Source: Tenacibaculum sp. (lineage in GTDB: Bacteria > Bacteroidota > Bacteroidia > Flavobacteriales > Flavobacteriaceae). Taken from it: a stretch of 64,000 nt of DNA. Both the position numbers and the translations under genes were made by a program. This document shows, piece by piece, positions 10,628-20,335 of this stretch (the first letter of the stretch is position 1; every line of letters starts with the position of its first letter). The notes under the pieces are model-generated. The model worked only from the letters and a program-made list of their open reading frames with translations. It made no database searches and was not told where the DNA came from. Location: assembly GCA_018456245.1 (NCBI GenBank), contig JAGYHQ010000002.1, positions 18,171 through 82,170 of the forward strand. The letters run 5' to 3'.

Positions 10628-10854
10628 CTGTTGTTCAGAAATCTACCAAATTTTAAAAACAGCAATACAGATTCAAAAAGTTGATGTTCACGTTATAAGC
10701 GTGGGCTGATATTATTCTTGTATTGCGTAGGCTTTGGTAGAGCCTCTGACAGCGAGATAGTTGAAAGTCCTCGCTTTTTTTGTATATGAAATTTAAAAAG
10801 AGTTAATTTTATTCTGCTGTCAGAAATCTACCAAATTTTTAATCAGCAATACAG
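10628..10854. ncRNA. candidate structured noncoding locus, three related stem-loops (two direct, one inverted)
   Basis: copies 10628-10670 and 10814-10854 share TCAGAAATCTACCAAATTTT and CAGCAATACAG; 10719-10752 carries the three blocks in reverse complement. Confidence 0.6.
10751..10781 (+). terminator. rho-independent terminator after the inverted copy
   Basis: AGCGAG / CTCGCT then TTTTTT. Confidence 0.7.
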
Positions 10855-10874
10855 GATAAATTAGCCTTTAGACG

Positions 10875-10907
10875 GCAGGGGAAGTGTTTTTACACACTTA
10901 CCTCTGC
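10875..10907 (+). promoter_or_regulatory. strong hairpin in leader of the methyltransferase cluster
   Basis: GCAGGGGAAGTGT / ACACTTaCCTCTGC, 13 bp with one bulge and one G-T pair. Confidence 0.6.
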
Positions 10908-11014
10908 TGTGTACATAGGCATTAATTTGTGTAAAGGAATAAAATTTTGTTCCACTCTTTCAGTGTATTATTAGTTTGCTTTTGGAACGAGGCAAACGAG
11001 TAAAATGCTCTGTA

Positions 11015-11659
11015 ATGGGAAAACCCCAAGTAAAGACCAAAAAGCGAGTGGCTGACCATGGCGAAGTATTTACTAACGAAAGAGAAGTAAATGCCATGCT
11101 TGATTTGGTAAAAAACCAATGCCAACGCATAGATGCGACTTTCCTTGAACCAGCTTGTGGTGATGGTAATTTTTTGATTGAAATATTAAGGCGAAAACTT
11201 GAACTTGTAGCAAACCACAAACGAAACTCATATTCTTATTGTAAAAATTTAGTTATTGCTGTTAGCAGTTTGTATGGTGTGGAATTATTAGAAGATAATG
11301 CACAAGCCTGCCGTGAAAGACTTTATAATAAAGTTGAACAAACTTTCCCAAAATCATTAAAGACTTCTAATGAGTATTTAGAAGTAATGAAAACAATTCA
11401 ATTTATTTTAGATAAGAACATTGTGTGTGGCAATGCCTTGGACTATACTAAAGCAAACGGAACAGCTATTGTGTTTTATGAATGGAAATTTATAAATGAA
11501 ACTGATGTAAAAATACGATGTTTTGATTTTGAAGTAGTCGCAGAACAAGGCAAACAAATGTCTTTATTTTCTGACACAAACAAGGAAGTAAGCATTCCAG
11601 AGCATAACCAAGAGTTTAAACCAATTCATTATTTAAAACTTTACACTTATGCTGAATGA
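11015..11659 (+). CDS. methyltransferase-like protein, motif I present, no recognisable NPPY
   Basis: HGEVFTNEREVNAML, FLEPACGDGNFLIEIL; start moved from TTG 10976 to ATG 11015. Confidence 0.75.
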   Translation: MGKPQVKTKKRVADHGEVFTNEREVNAMLDLVKNQCQRIDATFLEPACGDGNFLIEILRRKLELVANHKRNSYSYCKNLVIAVSSLYGVELLEDNAQACRERLYNKVEQTFPKSLKTSNEYLEVMKTIQFILDKNIVCGNALDYTKANGTAIVFYEWKFINETDVKIRCFDFEVVAEQGKQMSLFSDTNKEVSIPEHNQEFKPIHYLKLYTYAE

Positions 11660-13148
11660 TTTATACAACCCAGATGTGCTGAATTGCCTTGCTAATTTGA
11701 GCAACGATGAAGTATTTACACCACCTCACATAGCCAACAAAATGTTAGATTTATTACCCAAAGAATTATGGCGTAATAAAGAGGCGAAATTTCTTGACCC
11801 TTTTTGTAAAAGCGGTGTGTTTTTACGAGAAATAGCCAAACGACTTTTAAAAGGTTTAGAGAACGAAATACCTGACCTACAAGAGAGAGTAAACCATATA
11901 ATGCAACACCAAATTTATGGTATAGGCATTACCGAACTAACGGCTTTACTCTCTCGCAGGAGTTTGTATTGTGCGAAAAACACCCAAAGCGAACACAGTG
12001 TAACCCACATTTTTAACAATGAAAATGGAAACATAGCCTTTGACAATATCCCTCACACTTGGGATAAAAACGGAAAATGCGAATACTGTGGCGTAAGTGA
12101 TAGCATTTTAGGCGATGATAAACGAAAAGATTTAGAAGTACACGCCTACCAATTTATACATAACGAAAACCCTTTTGAAGATATGCAATTTGATGTAATT
12201 ATAGGAAATCCACCGTATCAGTTAAATGTTGGTGTAGAAAAGAAAAATTTTGCAATAGCCATTTATCAAAAGTTTATAGAACAAGCCATAAAAATGAAAC
12301 CTCATTATTTATGTATGATTGTACCAAGTAGATGGTTTGCAGGCGGAAGAGGTTTAGATAGTTTTAGGGAACAAATGCTTAATGATAGACGACTAAAAGA
12401 GATACACGATTATCCTAATGCATCAGAAGTTTTCCCTGGGGTAGAAATAAAAGGAGGGGTAAATTATTTTCTTTGGCAAAGTGATTATAAAGGAGATTGT
12501 TTGATAAAAACTTATGAAGAAAATAAGTGTGTTTCGGAAATGAAACGACCTCTAAAAGAAAAAAATACTGATATATTCATTAGAATAAACAGAGCAATTC
12601 CTATTTTAAGAAAGATAAGAGCATTTAATGAAGATAGTTTTAATAAAAACATTAGTGTACAAACTCCTTTTGGCTTGTTAAGTTCTTTTAAATCATATAA
12701 AAAGACATCTTTTGAAAATTCTATTAAAGTATTTGGAAATAAATTTATAGGATATGTAAAAGAAGAGCAGATTAAGAAAAATAAACAATGGATAAAAGAC
12801 CATAAAATACTTATTCCAAAAGCAATAGGGTCTGGAAATAGCAAAACCGATTGGTTAAAACCTATTTACGCAGAGCCTAATTCTTGTTGCACACAAACAT
12901 ACTTAATTATCGGACCTTTTGCGACTAAAAAACGATGTAAAAATGTAATGTCTTATATCAATACTAAATTTTTTCATTTTTGTTTAACCCTAATAAAAAA
13001 TACACAAGATGCAATGAGAGGAGTTTATGAATTTGTTCCACAACAAAACTTTGATGAAGAATGGACAGATGAAAAGTTATATAAAAAATATGGTTTAACG
13101 GAGGAGGAAATAGCGTTTATTGAGAGTATGATTAGACCTATGGAGTAA
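11649..13148 (+). CDS. Eco57I-like N6-adenine DNA methyltransferase
   Basis: EVFTPPHIANKMLD, FLDPFCKSGVFLREI, VIIGNPPYQ. Confidence 0.88.
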   Translation: MLNDLYNPDVLNCLANLSNDEVFTPPHIANKMLDLLPKELWRNKEAKFLDPFCKSGVFLREIAKRLLKGLENEIPDLQERVNHIMQHQIYGIGITELTALLSRRSLYCAKNTQSEHSVTHIFNNENGNIAFDNIPHTWDKNGKCEYCGVSDSILGDDKRKDLEVHAYQFIHNENPFEDMQFDVIIGNPPYQLNVGVEKKNFAIAIYQKFIEQAIKMKPHYLCMIVPSRWFAGGRGLDSFREQMLNDRRLKEIHDYPNASEVFPGVEIKGGVNYFLWQSDYKGDCLIKTYEENKCVSEMKRPLKEKNTDIFIRINRAIPILRKIRAFNEDSFNKNISVQTPFGLLSSFKSYKKTSFENSIKVFGNKFIGYVKEEQIKKNKQWIKDHKILIPKAIGSGNSKTDWLKPIYAEPNSCCTQTYLIIGPFATKKRCKNVMSYINTKFFHFCLTLIKNTQDAMRGVYEFVPQQNFDEEWTDEKLYKKYGLTEEEIAFIESMIRPME

Positions 13149-13160
13149 GTTTAATGAGAG

Positions 13161-13727
13161 TTGAGAATTATGAAAGAAAAAATATTAAAGGCTATTTACG
13201 ACACTTATAATCATTCAAAAGAATTATTTGATGATGCTGACTTTCTCTTACAAGCAGGAAAAAAAGAAAGAGCATATACCTTTTTTCATTTTTCATTTGA
13301 AGAAAGTGGTCGTTTTTTTATTCTATTAAAGGTGTTGTTTGAATATTTACAAGGAAACATAGAGGCTAAAAACTTAAATTACAAATATATCAAAACCAAT
13401 GGATATGAAAATCATATAAAAAAATTAGAAGAAGCAACATTAAAAATGATGATAATTCCTGTTTGGAATGCAATAATGAACGGAGATAAAGAAGCAGAAA
13501 AATTTATTCTAAATTTTTATAAAAGTTTAAAATCAAATATTGACAAATACAATGATAATAAAAACCATAGTATTTACTTATCTTACATTAATAATGATTT
13601 CAAATTACCCAAAGATTTGATAACAGATGATGATTTGCACGAAATCAAAGAATTAGCAGAAATACAAATTATTAATTTGGAAAAACTATTTAAATGGGAG
13701 GCATTTCCAAAACCTATGAGGACTTAA
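13161..13727 (+). CDS. AbiV-like abortive infection protein (HEPN-like)
   Basis: DADFLLQAGKKERAYTFFHFSFEESGRFFIL matches the AbiV pattern. Confidence 0.72.
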   Translation: MRIMKEKILKAIYDTYNHSKELFDDADFLLQAGKKERAYTFFHFSFEESGRFFILLKVLFEYLQGNIEAKNLNYKYIKTNGYENHIKKLEEATLKMMIIPVWNAIMNGDKEAEKFILNFYKSLKSNIDKYNDNKNHSIYLSYINNDFKLPKDLITDDDLHEIKELAEIQIINLEKLFKWEAFPKPMRT

Positions 13728-13777
13728 AAAAGTATAGGCACAACTTGATTGAACTAAAAAAACAAAAATCCTAAAAA

Positions 13778-16363
13778 ATGAACAACCTACTAAACCAAAA
13801 CAATATACCAAGAATATACGCTTATAGTGATGAGCGATTTAAGGGCTGTTTAAAAGTTGGTTATACAACAAGAACAGCAGAAGAACGAGTTAAGGAACAA
13901 TACCCTGTAAACACACCTTATCAATCGTGGAAAATAGAACACGAAGAACTTGCTTTGAGAAAGGACGACTCATTTTTTACTGACCACGAAATTCATAGAA
14001 GGCTTAAAAAAATGGGCTTTGAACAAATACGAGATGAAAAGGGTGTATTAACCGAGTTTTTTCGTTGTAGTTTAGATGAGGTTAAAAATGCTATTCTTTC
14101 AGAAAGAAAAAATAAAGATTTTGAGATAAGCCGAGTGAATGATTTCAAAATGCGTCCTGAACAAGAGGAGGCAGTGAATAAAACGGCTCACTATTTTAAG
14201 AGTTTTGAACGAGAAGACGACAATATTATTCCTCACTTTTTGTGGAATGCGAAAATGCGTTTTGGTAAAACTTTCGCATCGTATCAGTTAGCCCAAAAAA
14301 TGCAATGGAAAAAAGTTTTGGTTTTGACTTTTAAACCTGCTGTTCGTTCTTCGTGGCGTGAAGATTTACAATCTCATATTGACTTTCAAGGTTGGCAATT
14401 TGTATCGCAAGATGAAGATGACAAAAGCGAAAAAGATATTGATAGAAATAGACCTTTTGTGTATTTTGGTTCGTTTCAAGATGTATTAGGGAAAGACAAA
14501 AAAACAGGTGGAATAAAAATTAAAAATGAATGGATACACGCAGAAAACTGGGATTGTGTGATTTTTGATGAATATCACTTTGGGGCGTGGCGAGAAAAAT
14601 CCAAAGACCTTTTTGGAAAAAATGAGGCTGATTTAAAGGAGTTAATGAAACAAGAAATAGAAGAACAAAAAGAACTTGCCAAAGAAAGTGGCGAGGATTA
14701 TGTAGATTATTTTGATGAAGATTTAATACCGATTACAACTGACCATTATTTGTATTTATCAGGAACACCTTTTAGAGCCATAAGTGTAGGCGAATTTATT
14801 GAAGAACAGATTTTTAATTGGACATATTCTGATGAGCAAAAAGCCAAAGAAGAATGGAATGATAAGAATGGTAAAAATCCGTATTTATCTTTACCAAAAA
14901 TGGTAATGCTGACTTATCAACTTCCTCAAAACATTCAGCAAGTAGCAATCAAAGGCGAGTTTAATGAGTTTGATTTGAATGAATTTTTCAAAGCCAATGG
15001 AAAGGGTAAAAATGCCAAATTCAAATATGAAAATGAGGTGCAAAGTTGGTTGGATTTTATTCGTGGGCAGTATTGGGTAGAACAAGATTTAAAGTCTAAC
15101 AAAAAAGCACCGATGCCATTTTCTGATGCTCGTTTGATACATTCGTTGCAACATACATTTTGGTTTTTACCGAATGTAGCCTCTTGCTATGCAATGGGAA
15201 ACTTATTGGCTAAAAATACTTATTTTAATGATTATAAAATTGTCGTTTCGGCAGGAACACAAGCAGGAATTGGGGAACAAGCCTTACCACCTGTAAGAAA
15301 TGCAATGGGTAATAATTCTTTGGAAACTAAAACGATAACGCTTTCGTGTGGAAAACTTACAACAGGGGTAACAGTAAAAGAATGGAGTGGTGTTTTTATG
15401 TTGAGGAATACGCAAAGTCCTGAAACTTATTTTCAAACGGTGTTTAGAGTACAATCGCCTTGGACAATTAAAAATCCTGATAAAACTTCGCCAAACCGAG
15501 AAGAAATTATCAAAGAACAATGTTATGTTTTTGACTTTGCACCTAATAGAGCATTGAGCCAAATTGCGACATATAGTAGTCAATTAAATGCAAACCCAAA
15601 CGAAAATAAAAGTCCTGAACAAAAAGTTGCAGAGTTTATTAAATTCTTACCTATTTTGGCTTATGATGGTAGCGTAATGACTGAAATAGATGCAGGAAAA
15701 CTCTTGGATATAGCAATGAGTGGAACAACTGCTACACTATTGGCAAGGCGTTGGGAAAGTGCATTGCTTGTGAATGTGGATAATGTCACTTTACAACGCT
15801 TAATGGCAAATGAAAAGGCTATGAAGGCATTGATGAGTATTGAGGGATTTCGTTCGTTAAATAGTGAAATTGAAACGATTGTTGGGAAACCAGCGACTGA
15901 AATAAATAAACCCAAAGGGGAATGTATAAAGTGTAAACAAAAACCTTGCGTGTGTGCTAAACCACCAAGAATATGTCCGAAATGTAAAGAACAAAAACCT
16001 TGTAAGTGTAAAGAAGAAAAAAGTTTACGCAAAAAAATACAAGAGAAGTTGATAAAATTTGCTACTCGTATTCCTGTGTTTATGTATCTGTCAGAGTACA
16101 GAGAACAAACTCTTAAAGATGTGATTACGCAATTAGAACCTGATTTATTTAAAAAAGTAACAGGACTTTCGGTTGCAGATTTTGAGTTGTTAGAAAAGAT
16201 AGGTGTATTCAATGGGGCTTTGATGAATGATGCTGTGTTTAAGTTTAAACGCTATGAAGATGCCTCTTTGAGTTATACGGGTATTGCGACTTATGATAAT
16301 TTACCACAAGTCGGTTTATTTGATACTACGGTAACGAGTGAGGAATATGAGGAAATGAAGTAA
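13778..16363 (+). CDS. GIY-YIG (T5orf172-type) nuclease / SF2 helicase fusion with Cys-rich insert
   Basis: RIYAYSDERFKGCLKVGYTTRTAEERVKEQ; WNAKMRFGKTFASYQLA; CVIFDEYHFGAWRE. Confidence 0.85.
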   Translation: MNNLLNQNNIPRIYAYSDERFKGCLKVGYTTRTAEERVKEQYPVNTPYQSWKIEHEELALRKDDSFFTDHEIHRRLKKMGFEQIRDEKGVLTEFFRCSLDEVKNAILSERKNKDFEISRVNDFKMRPEQEEAVNKTAHYFKSFEREDDNIIPHFLWNAKMRFGKTFASYQLAQKMQWKKVLVLTFKPAVRSSWREDLQSHIDFQGWQFVSQDEDDKSEKDIDRNRPFVYFGSFQDVLGKDKKTGGIKIKNEWIHAENWDCVIFDEYHFGAWREKSKDLFGKNEADLKELMKQEIEEQKELAKESGEDYVDYFDEDLIPITTDHYLYLSGTPFRAISVGEFIEEQIFNWTYSDEQKAKEEWNDKNGKNPYLSLPKMVMLTYQLPQNIQQVAIKGEFNEFDLNEFFKANGKGKNAKFKYENEVQSWLDFIRGQYWVEQDLKSNKKAPMPFSDARLIHSLQHTFWFLPNVASCYAMGNLLAKNTYFNDYKIVVSAGTQAGIGEQALPPVRNAMGNNSLETKTITLSCGKLTTGVTVKEWSGVFMLRNTQSPETYFQTVFRVQSPWTIKNPDKTSPNREEIIKEQCYVFDFAPNRALSQIATYSSQLNANPNENKSPEQKVAEFIKFLPILAYDGSVMTEIDAGKLLDIAMSGTTATLLARRWESALLVNVDNVTLQRLMANEKAMKALMSIEGFRSLNSEIETIVGKPATEINKPKGECIKCKQKPCVCAKPPRICPKCKEQKPCKCKEEKSLRKKIQEKLIKFATRIPVFMYLSEYREQTLKDVITQLEPDLFKKVTGLSVADFELLEKIGVFNGALMNDAVFKFKRYEDASLSYTGIATYDNLPQVGLFDTTVTSEEYEEMK

Positions 16364-16384
16364 AAAATTAAAAAAATAAATATT

Positions 16385-17131
16385 ATGGAAATTTTAATAG
16401 GAATAGTAGTTGTAATAGGAATTGTAATTTTTATATCAAGAAATTCAAAATCAAATACACAAAAAGAAACACAGAAAACAGAACCTGATATTGATATTAA
16501 GAAACTTGTTCGGGAAATGTTTCAGCAAGTTTTTCCTAATGGACAAAAAGACATTCAAGAAGGTACAAATGCTTTACTTAATATTTTAAATCACTCTGTT
16601 GATAGAAAAACAGCAGAAGATATTTTTGTAAAATCATCAGTTATATGCCATGGTGCTAGTATTAAACAAGAATTTAATAAAGAACGGTTAAAAACACATT
16701 TAGCCCCTTATGCTTTGCATTATTTTAACAATGTATCATTTAATGAGTTTTACAATTATCTTATTTCAAGAAACTCCAAAGCATTACTACTGAATGAATT
16801 TTTCAATAGATTTAACGAAGAACAAAGTCGTTCAGGAACAGACCAAGATGAAATGCCACAAGGATATGGGGAGTTTGGATTAGATATAACAAATCCGATA
16901 CCTGTTAGGTCAGTGCCTGATAGTTATAATTATTTAAAAAGATTAAGAACTGCTTTTGATGATAAATTAACTTATGATAGAATTGGTTCTATGAATGCCC
17001 CAAATATTGAACAAATTATTGATGCTTATAATTTATATCTTGATAACAAAAAGATTGCAACGATATACATTTGTCCGTATAATAAAAAAACAAGTTCAAA
17101 AGCACCAAAAGGATTAAAATTAGTTTCTTAA
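16385..17131 (+). CDS. membrane-anchored hypothetical protein
   Basis: N-terminal TM helix MEILIGIVVVIGIVIFISRN. Confidence 0.6.
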   Translation: MEILIGIVVVIGIVIFISRNSKSNTQKETQKTEPDIDIKKLVREMFQQVFPNGQKDIQEGTNALLNILNHSVDRKTAEDIFVKSSVICHGASIKQEFNKERLKTHLAPYALHYFNNVSFNEFYNYLISRNSKALLLNEFFNRFNEEQSRSGTDQDEMPQGYGEFGLDITNPIPVRSVPDSYNYLKRLRTAFDDKLTYDRIGSMNAPNIEQIIDAYNLYLDNKKIATIYICPYNKKTSSKAPKGLKLVS

Positions 17132-17227
17132 AAAATAAATTCATAACTAAAATGAATAAATACAATCTAATAGATACATTTTTTATAGACCAAGAGATAA
17201 ATAAGTGAAATTTAAAAATATAAAATT

Positions 17228-18067
17228 ATGAGTGTAAGTAGAATTTGCCCTAATTGTTATAGACGAGAAGGTATAAGAGTGAATTTTGGCAACAATCATA
17301 GTGCCGAAAAAGAATTTCATCAACAACATTGGTGTGATTGTGGTTATAGTTCGCCAGAAGAAATGATGAAAGACCAAGATTTAGGATTTAGTGATGCTAA
17401 ATGGGTTCTTATTATTAAAGATTTTTTGAATACATATTACAATATAATATCAACAACAGTAATACCAAATAAAGATGAACACCTTAGACTTTTTCTAAAA
17501 TTATTAAAAAATAAGATAAATTGGTATGATTCATCCGCAGAACTTATACCAAAGAAACGTAATTTCAATGAATTCGAATATGTTCGGAATGGGAAACCTA
17601 AAAAACAACCTAAATTAAATATTTTTGATGATAATGGTTTGGAAGATGTACCTAATCAAGTTACTATTACAAAAACAAATTATAATTTAGATGAAGTACA
17701 ACTACTTATAGAATATGCTAAGGCTTGGAATAATTTAAATGTTTCATATTTAGAAAATATTTTATCTGATAATTTTGAATATAATTCACAATGGGTATTT
17801 GACACAATGTATGGAAAAGAAACATACATCGATTATTTAAAAGGTAAATTTAAGAGAATTAAAGAAACTAATGCCTTTCCACAAGCAGAAATAGGATATT
17901 ATAAAAATGCCTATGGAGTTAAGAATAAACCTTGTATTGTTATTAAACAAAATGATACCAAAGTATCTATTATTATGAAAATAAATAATGGAAAAATTAC
18001 AAATATTGATATGGTAGGTTTTCCAGACCCTAATACAGCAATTACATTTGATTATTTTCCTAAATAA
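17228..18067 (+). CDS. hypothetical protein, N-terminal Zn-ribbon-like and C-terminal NTF2/SnoaL-like region
   Basis: ICPNCYRREG...WCDCGYSSPEE; YAKAWNNLNVSYLENILSDNFEYNS. Confidence 0.55.
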   Translation: MSVSRICPNCYRREGIRVNFGNNHSAEKEFHQQHWCDCGYSSPEEMMKDQDLGFSDAKWVLIIKDFLNTYYNIISTTVIPNKDEHLRLFLKLLKNKINWYDSSAELIPKKRNFNEFEYVRNGKPKKQPKLNIFDDNGLEDVPNQVTITKTNYNLDEVQLLIEYAKAWNNLNVSYLENILSDNFEYNSQWVFDTMYGKETYIDYLKGKFKRIKETNAFPQAEIGYYKNAYGVKNKPCIVIKQNDTKVSIIMKINNGKITNIDMVGFPDPNTAITFDYFPK

Positions 18068-18098
18068 ATCACAATTTTAATAAAATAAACTTACAAAA

Positions 18099-19334
18099 AT
18101 GAAAAACAAAACACACACCATTTTAGGAGCAATTATCGGAGATGTAATAGGCTCTGTTTATGAATTTGCACACAACAAAAGAATTGATTTTGAATTGTTT
18201 AATGAACAATCACAATTTACCGATGATACTGTTTTAACTCTTGCTATTGCTGATGCTATTATGCACAGAAAAGATTTCGCTAAAACCGTATGGGACTATG
18301 GAAATAAATATAGTTGTGGTATGTTTCATCACTGGTTATCTTCCGACATATTAGAGCCCTACAGTAATTATAGTAATGGTTCTGCAATGCGAGTAAGTGC
18401 TGTTGGGTTTGCTTATGATACTATGGAAGAGGTGTTGAAAGTAGCCGAACAAACGGCGAGTATTACACATAATCACAAGGAAGGTATAAAAGGAGCACAA
18501 GCAATAGCAAGTGCTATTTTTCTTGCAAGACAAGGAAAAAGTAAAAAGGAAATTAAAGACTTTATTGAACAAACTTTTCATTATGATTTAAGTTTTACTC
18601 TTGATGAGATTAGAGCTGATTATGAATTTGATGCAACTTGCCAAGGCTCTGTTCCACAAGCAATAGTTGCATTTTTGGAAAGTACCGATTATGAAAATGC
18701 TATTCGTTTGGCAATTTCAATAGGTGGTGATAGTGATACCATTGCTTGTATGACTGGAGGTATTGCTATGGCATATTACAACAACATTCCTAATTACATT
18801 GTTGATTTTGTAATGAAACGATTACCACAAGAATTTATTGACACCATAAATGAATTTGAGGAGTATTTGAATAAACATAAGGCTATGTCATTAGAAAAAC
18901 AAAGAAAGTTTTGGGAAGAATTAAAAACAAGAGGTATAAAAAAATATCAAAAATATGCTCCTATTTTTGAAAATTTATATCAGAATAAAATAATTTATCA
19001 CGAAGGGATTACTAGAATTGTACGATTAGAGAATTTAGAAATAACAGATGAGTATTTTCAAGCAAAAGCCATAAAAGAAAAAGTGATTTTAACAAAGTCT
19101 CAAAAGGATAGATTTAGGAAATACAATACACTTGAAAAAGTGTTAAATAAAAGTGACAAGTGGACTTTTAGAGGAACTTGGGGAAATGCAATTATTTCAG
19201 AAAATCCTTTGAGGATAGGTTCTCCGTATGCAAATTTTGTAATATGGATAGAACCTAATTTTGTAAAAAATATTGAAAGACTTGCAGAGTATGGCGATGA
19301 TGAAGATGCTTTGAAATTATTATGGAATAGGTAA
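18099..19334 (+). CDS. ADP-ribosylglycohydrolase (DraG/ARH) family protein with C-terminal extension
   Basis: GAIIGDVIGSVYE, FTDDTVLTLAIADAI, SIGGDSDTIACMTGGIA. Confidence 0.92.
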   Translation: MKNKTHTILGAIIGDVIGSVYEFAHNKRIDFELFNEQSQFTDDTVLTLAIADAIMHRKDFAKTVWDYGNKYSCGMFHHWLSSDILEPYSNYSNGSAMRVSAVGFAYDTMEEVLKVAEQTASITHNHKEGIKGAQAIASAIFLARQGKSKKEIKDFIEQTFHYDLSFTLDEIRADYEFDATCQGSVPQAIVAFLESTDYENAIRLAISIGGDSDTIACMTGGIAMAYYNNIPNYIVDFVMKRLPQEFIDTINEFEEYLNKHKAMSLEKQRKFWEELKTRGIKKYQKYAPIFENLYQNKIIYHEGITRIVRLENLEITDEYFQAKAIKEKVILTKSQKDRFRKYNTLEKVLNKSDKWTFRGTWGNAIISENPLRIGSPYANFVIWIEPNFVKNIERLAEYGDDEDALKLLWNR

Positions 19335-19355
19335 GGGAAATTTAAAAAGAAAATT

Positions 19356-20333
19356 ATGAGTTTAAGATTAATATATAACACCGTTGTGATTTCTAAATCA
19401 ACTATAAAAAATAAATATAAAGGAGGATTAGAAAAATTTAGAAATGATATTACTTACGGAACATTTCAAGAAGATAACGAATTAATTAGTGTCAGTTTTA
19501 TGAACCCTAATGATGCGTATTGGTATTGTTGTAAATTAAACGAAAACGGACTTCATTATAATAAAGATGAAAATTATTCAACGGATTTTGTTAGGGTTTG
19601 TATGATAATGGGAAAATCGTGGAAAGCCGACTGGTTAGAAGTTGAAAGGCGAGATTTTTGGTTAAAAGGGGTATTACCAACACATACTTGCAAGGTAGTT
19701 TGGAGAAAACACAAAGTTTTCAACAATGATAATGAATTATGTATATGGTGGAATAACCTTAACGATGCGTGGAAAAATATCTTATATTACAATTATAAAT
19801 ATAATGATGTTGAGGATAAAGTAAAAACATTATATCATAAAATGCCCTACTACATACAGTTTATAGTAGATATTAATGAGAATGATTTAGAGAAAATGAT
19901 ATTAATGGAGGAAATTTGGATTTCTGGACTAAAAAACGAGGGAATAAGAGAAATTAAAAACCTTATTCCGTTAAAATACTTTAAAAATTTAAAAAATTTA
20001 GCTTGGAACGTAACTAATCTAGAAGAATTATTAGGAGTAGAGGATTTAATAAATTTAGAACATATTGGGGGACATGGTCATTTTTCTGATATATACAGAT
20101 TAAACAAACTTAAAAAATTGAAGAGTGTATTTATTAGTAGTAAAAATATTAAAAGTATAAAATCACTATATAATTTAAAATTAGAGTACCTAAACATAAA
20201 TCATGGTGATATTCCTAATAGAAATGAATTTATAGAATACAAAAAGAATAATCCTAAATGTTTTATTGATACATCATTTGGGTATAGTATAGATTTTGGT
20301 GATATTCCTAATAGAAGAATTAATGTAGAATAA
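19356..20333 (+). CDS. leucine-rich-repeat-like protein
   Basis: LKNLAWNVTNLEELLGVEDLINLEHIGG...LNKLKKLKSVFIS. Confidence 0.6.
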   Translation: MSLRLIYNTVVISKSTIKNKYKGGLEKFRNDITYGTFQEDNELISVSFMNPNDAYWYCCKLNENGLHYNKDENYSTDFVRVCMIMGKSWKADWLEVERRDFWLKGVLPTHTCKVVWRKHKVFNNDNELCIWWNNLNDAWKNILYYNYKYNDVEDKVKTLYHKMPYYIQFIVDINENDLEKMILMEEIWISGLKNEGIREIKNLIPLKYFKNLKNLAWNVTNLEELLGVEDLINLEHIGGHGHFSDIYRLNKLKKLKSVFISSKNIKSIKSLYNLKLEYLNINHGDIPNRNEFIEYKKNNPKCFIDTSFGYSIDFGDIPNRRINVE

Positions 20334-20335
20334 AA

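Noticed and set aside
10628-10854. CRISPR array
   Set aside because: Only three imperfect units, one inverted, spacing unequal, no cas genes; reported instead as a structured noncoding locus.
10922-11220. Two minus-strand ORFs (67 and 86 aa)
   Set aside because: Antisense to the methyltransferase ORF start and leader; low complexity.
15661-16212. 183-aa minus-strand ORF
   Set aside because: Fully antisense to the GIY-YIG helicase gene, with no family resemblance.
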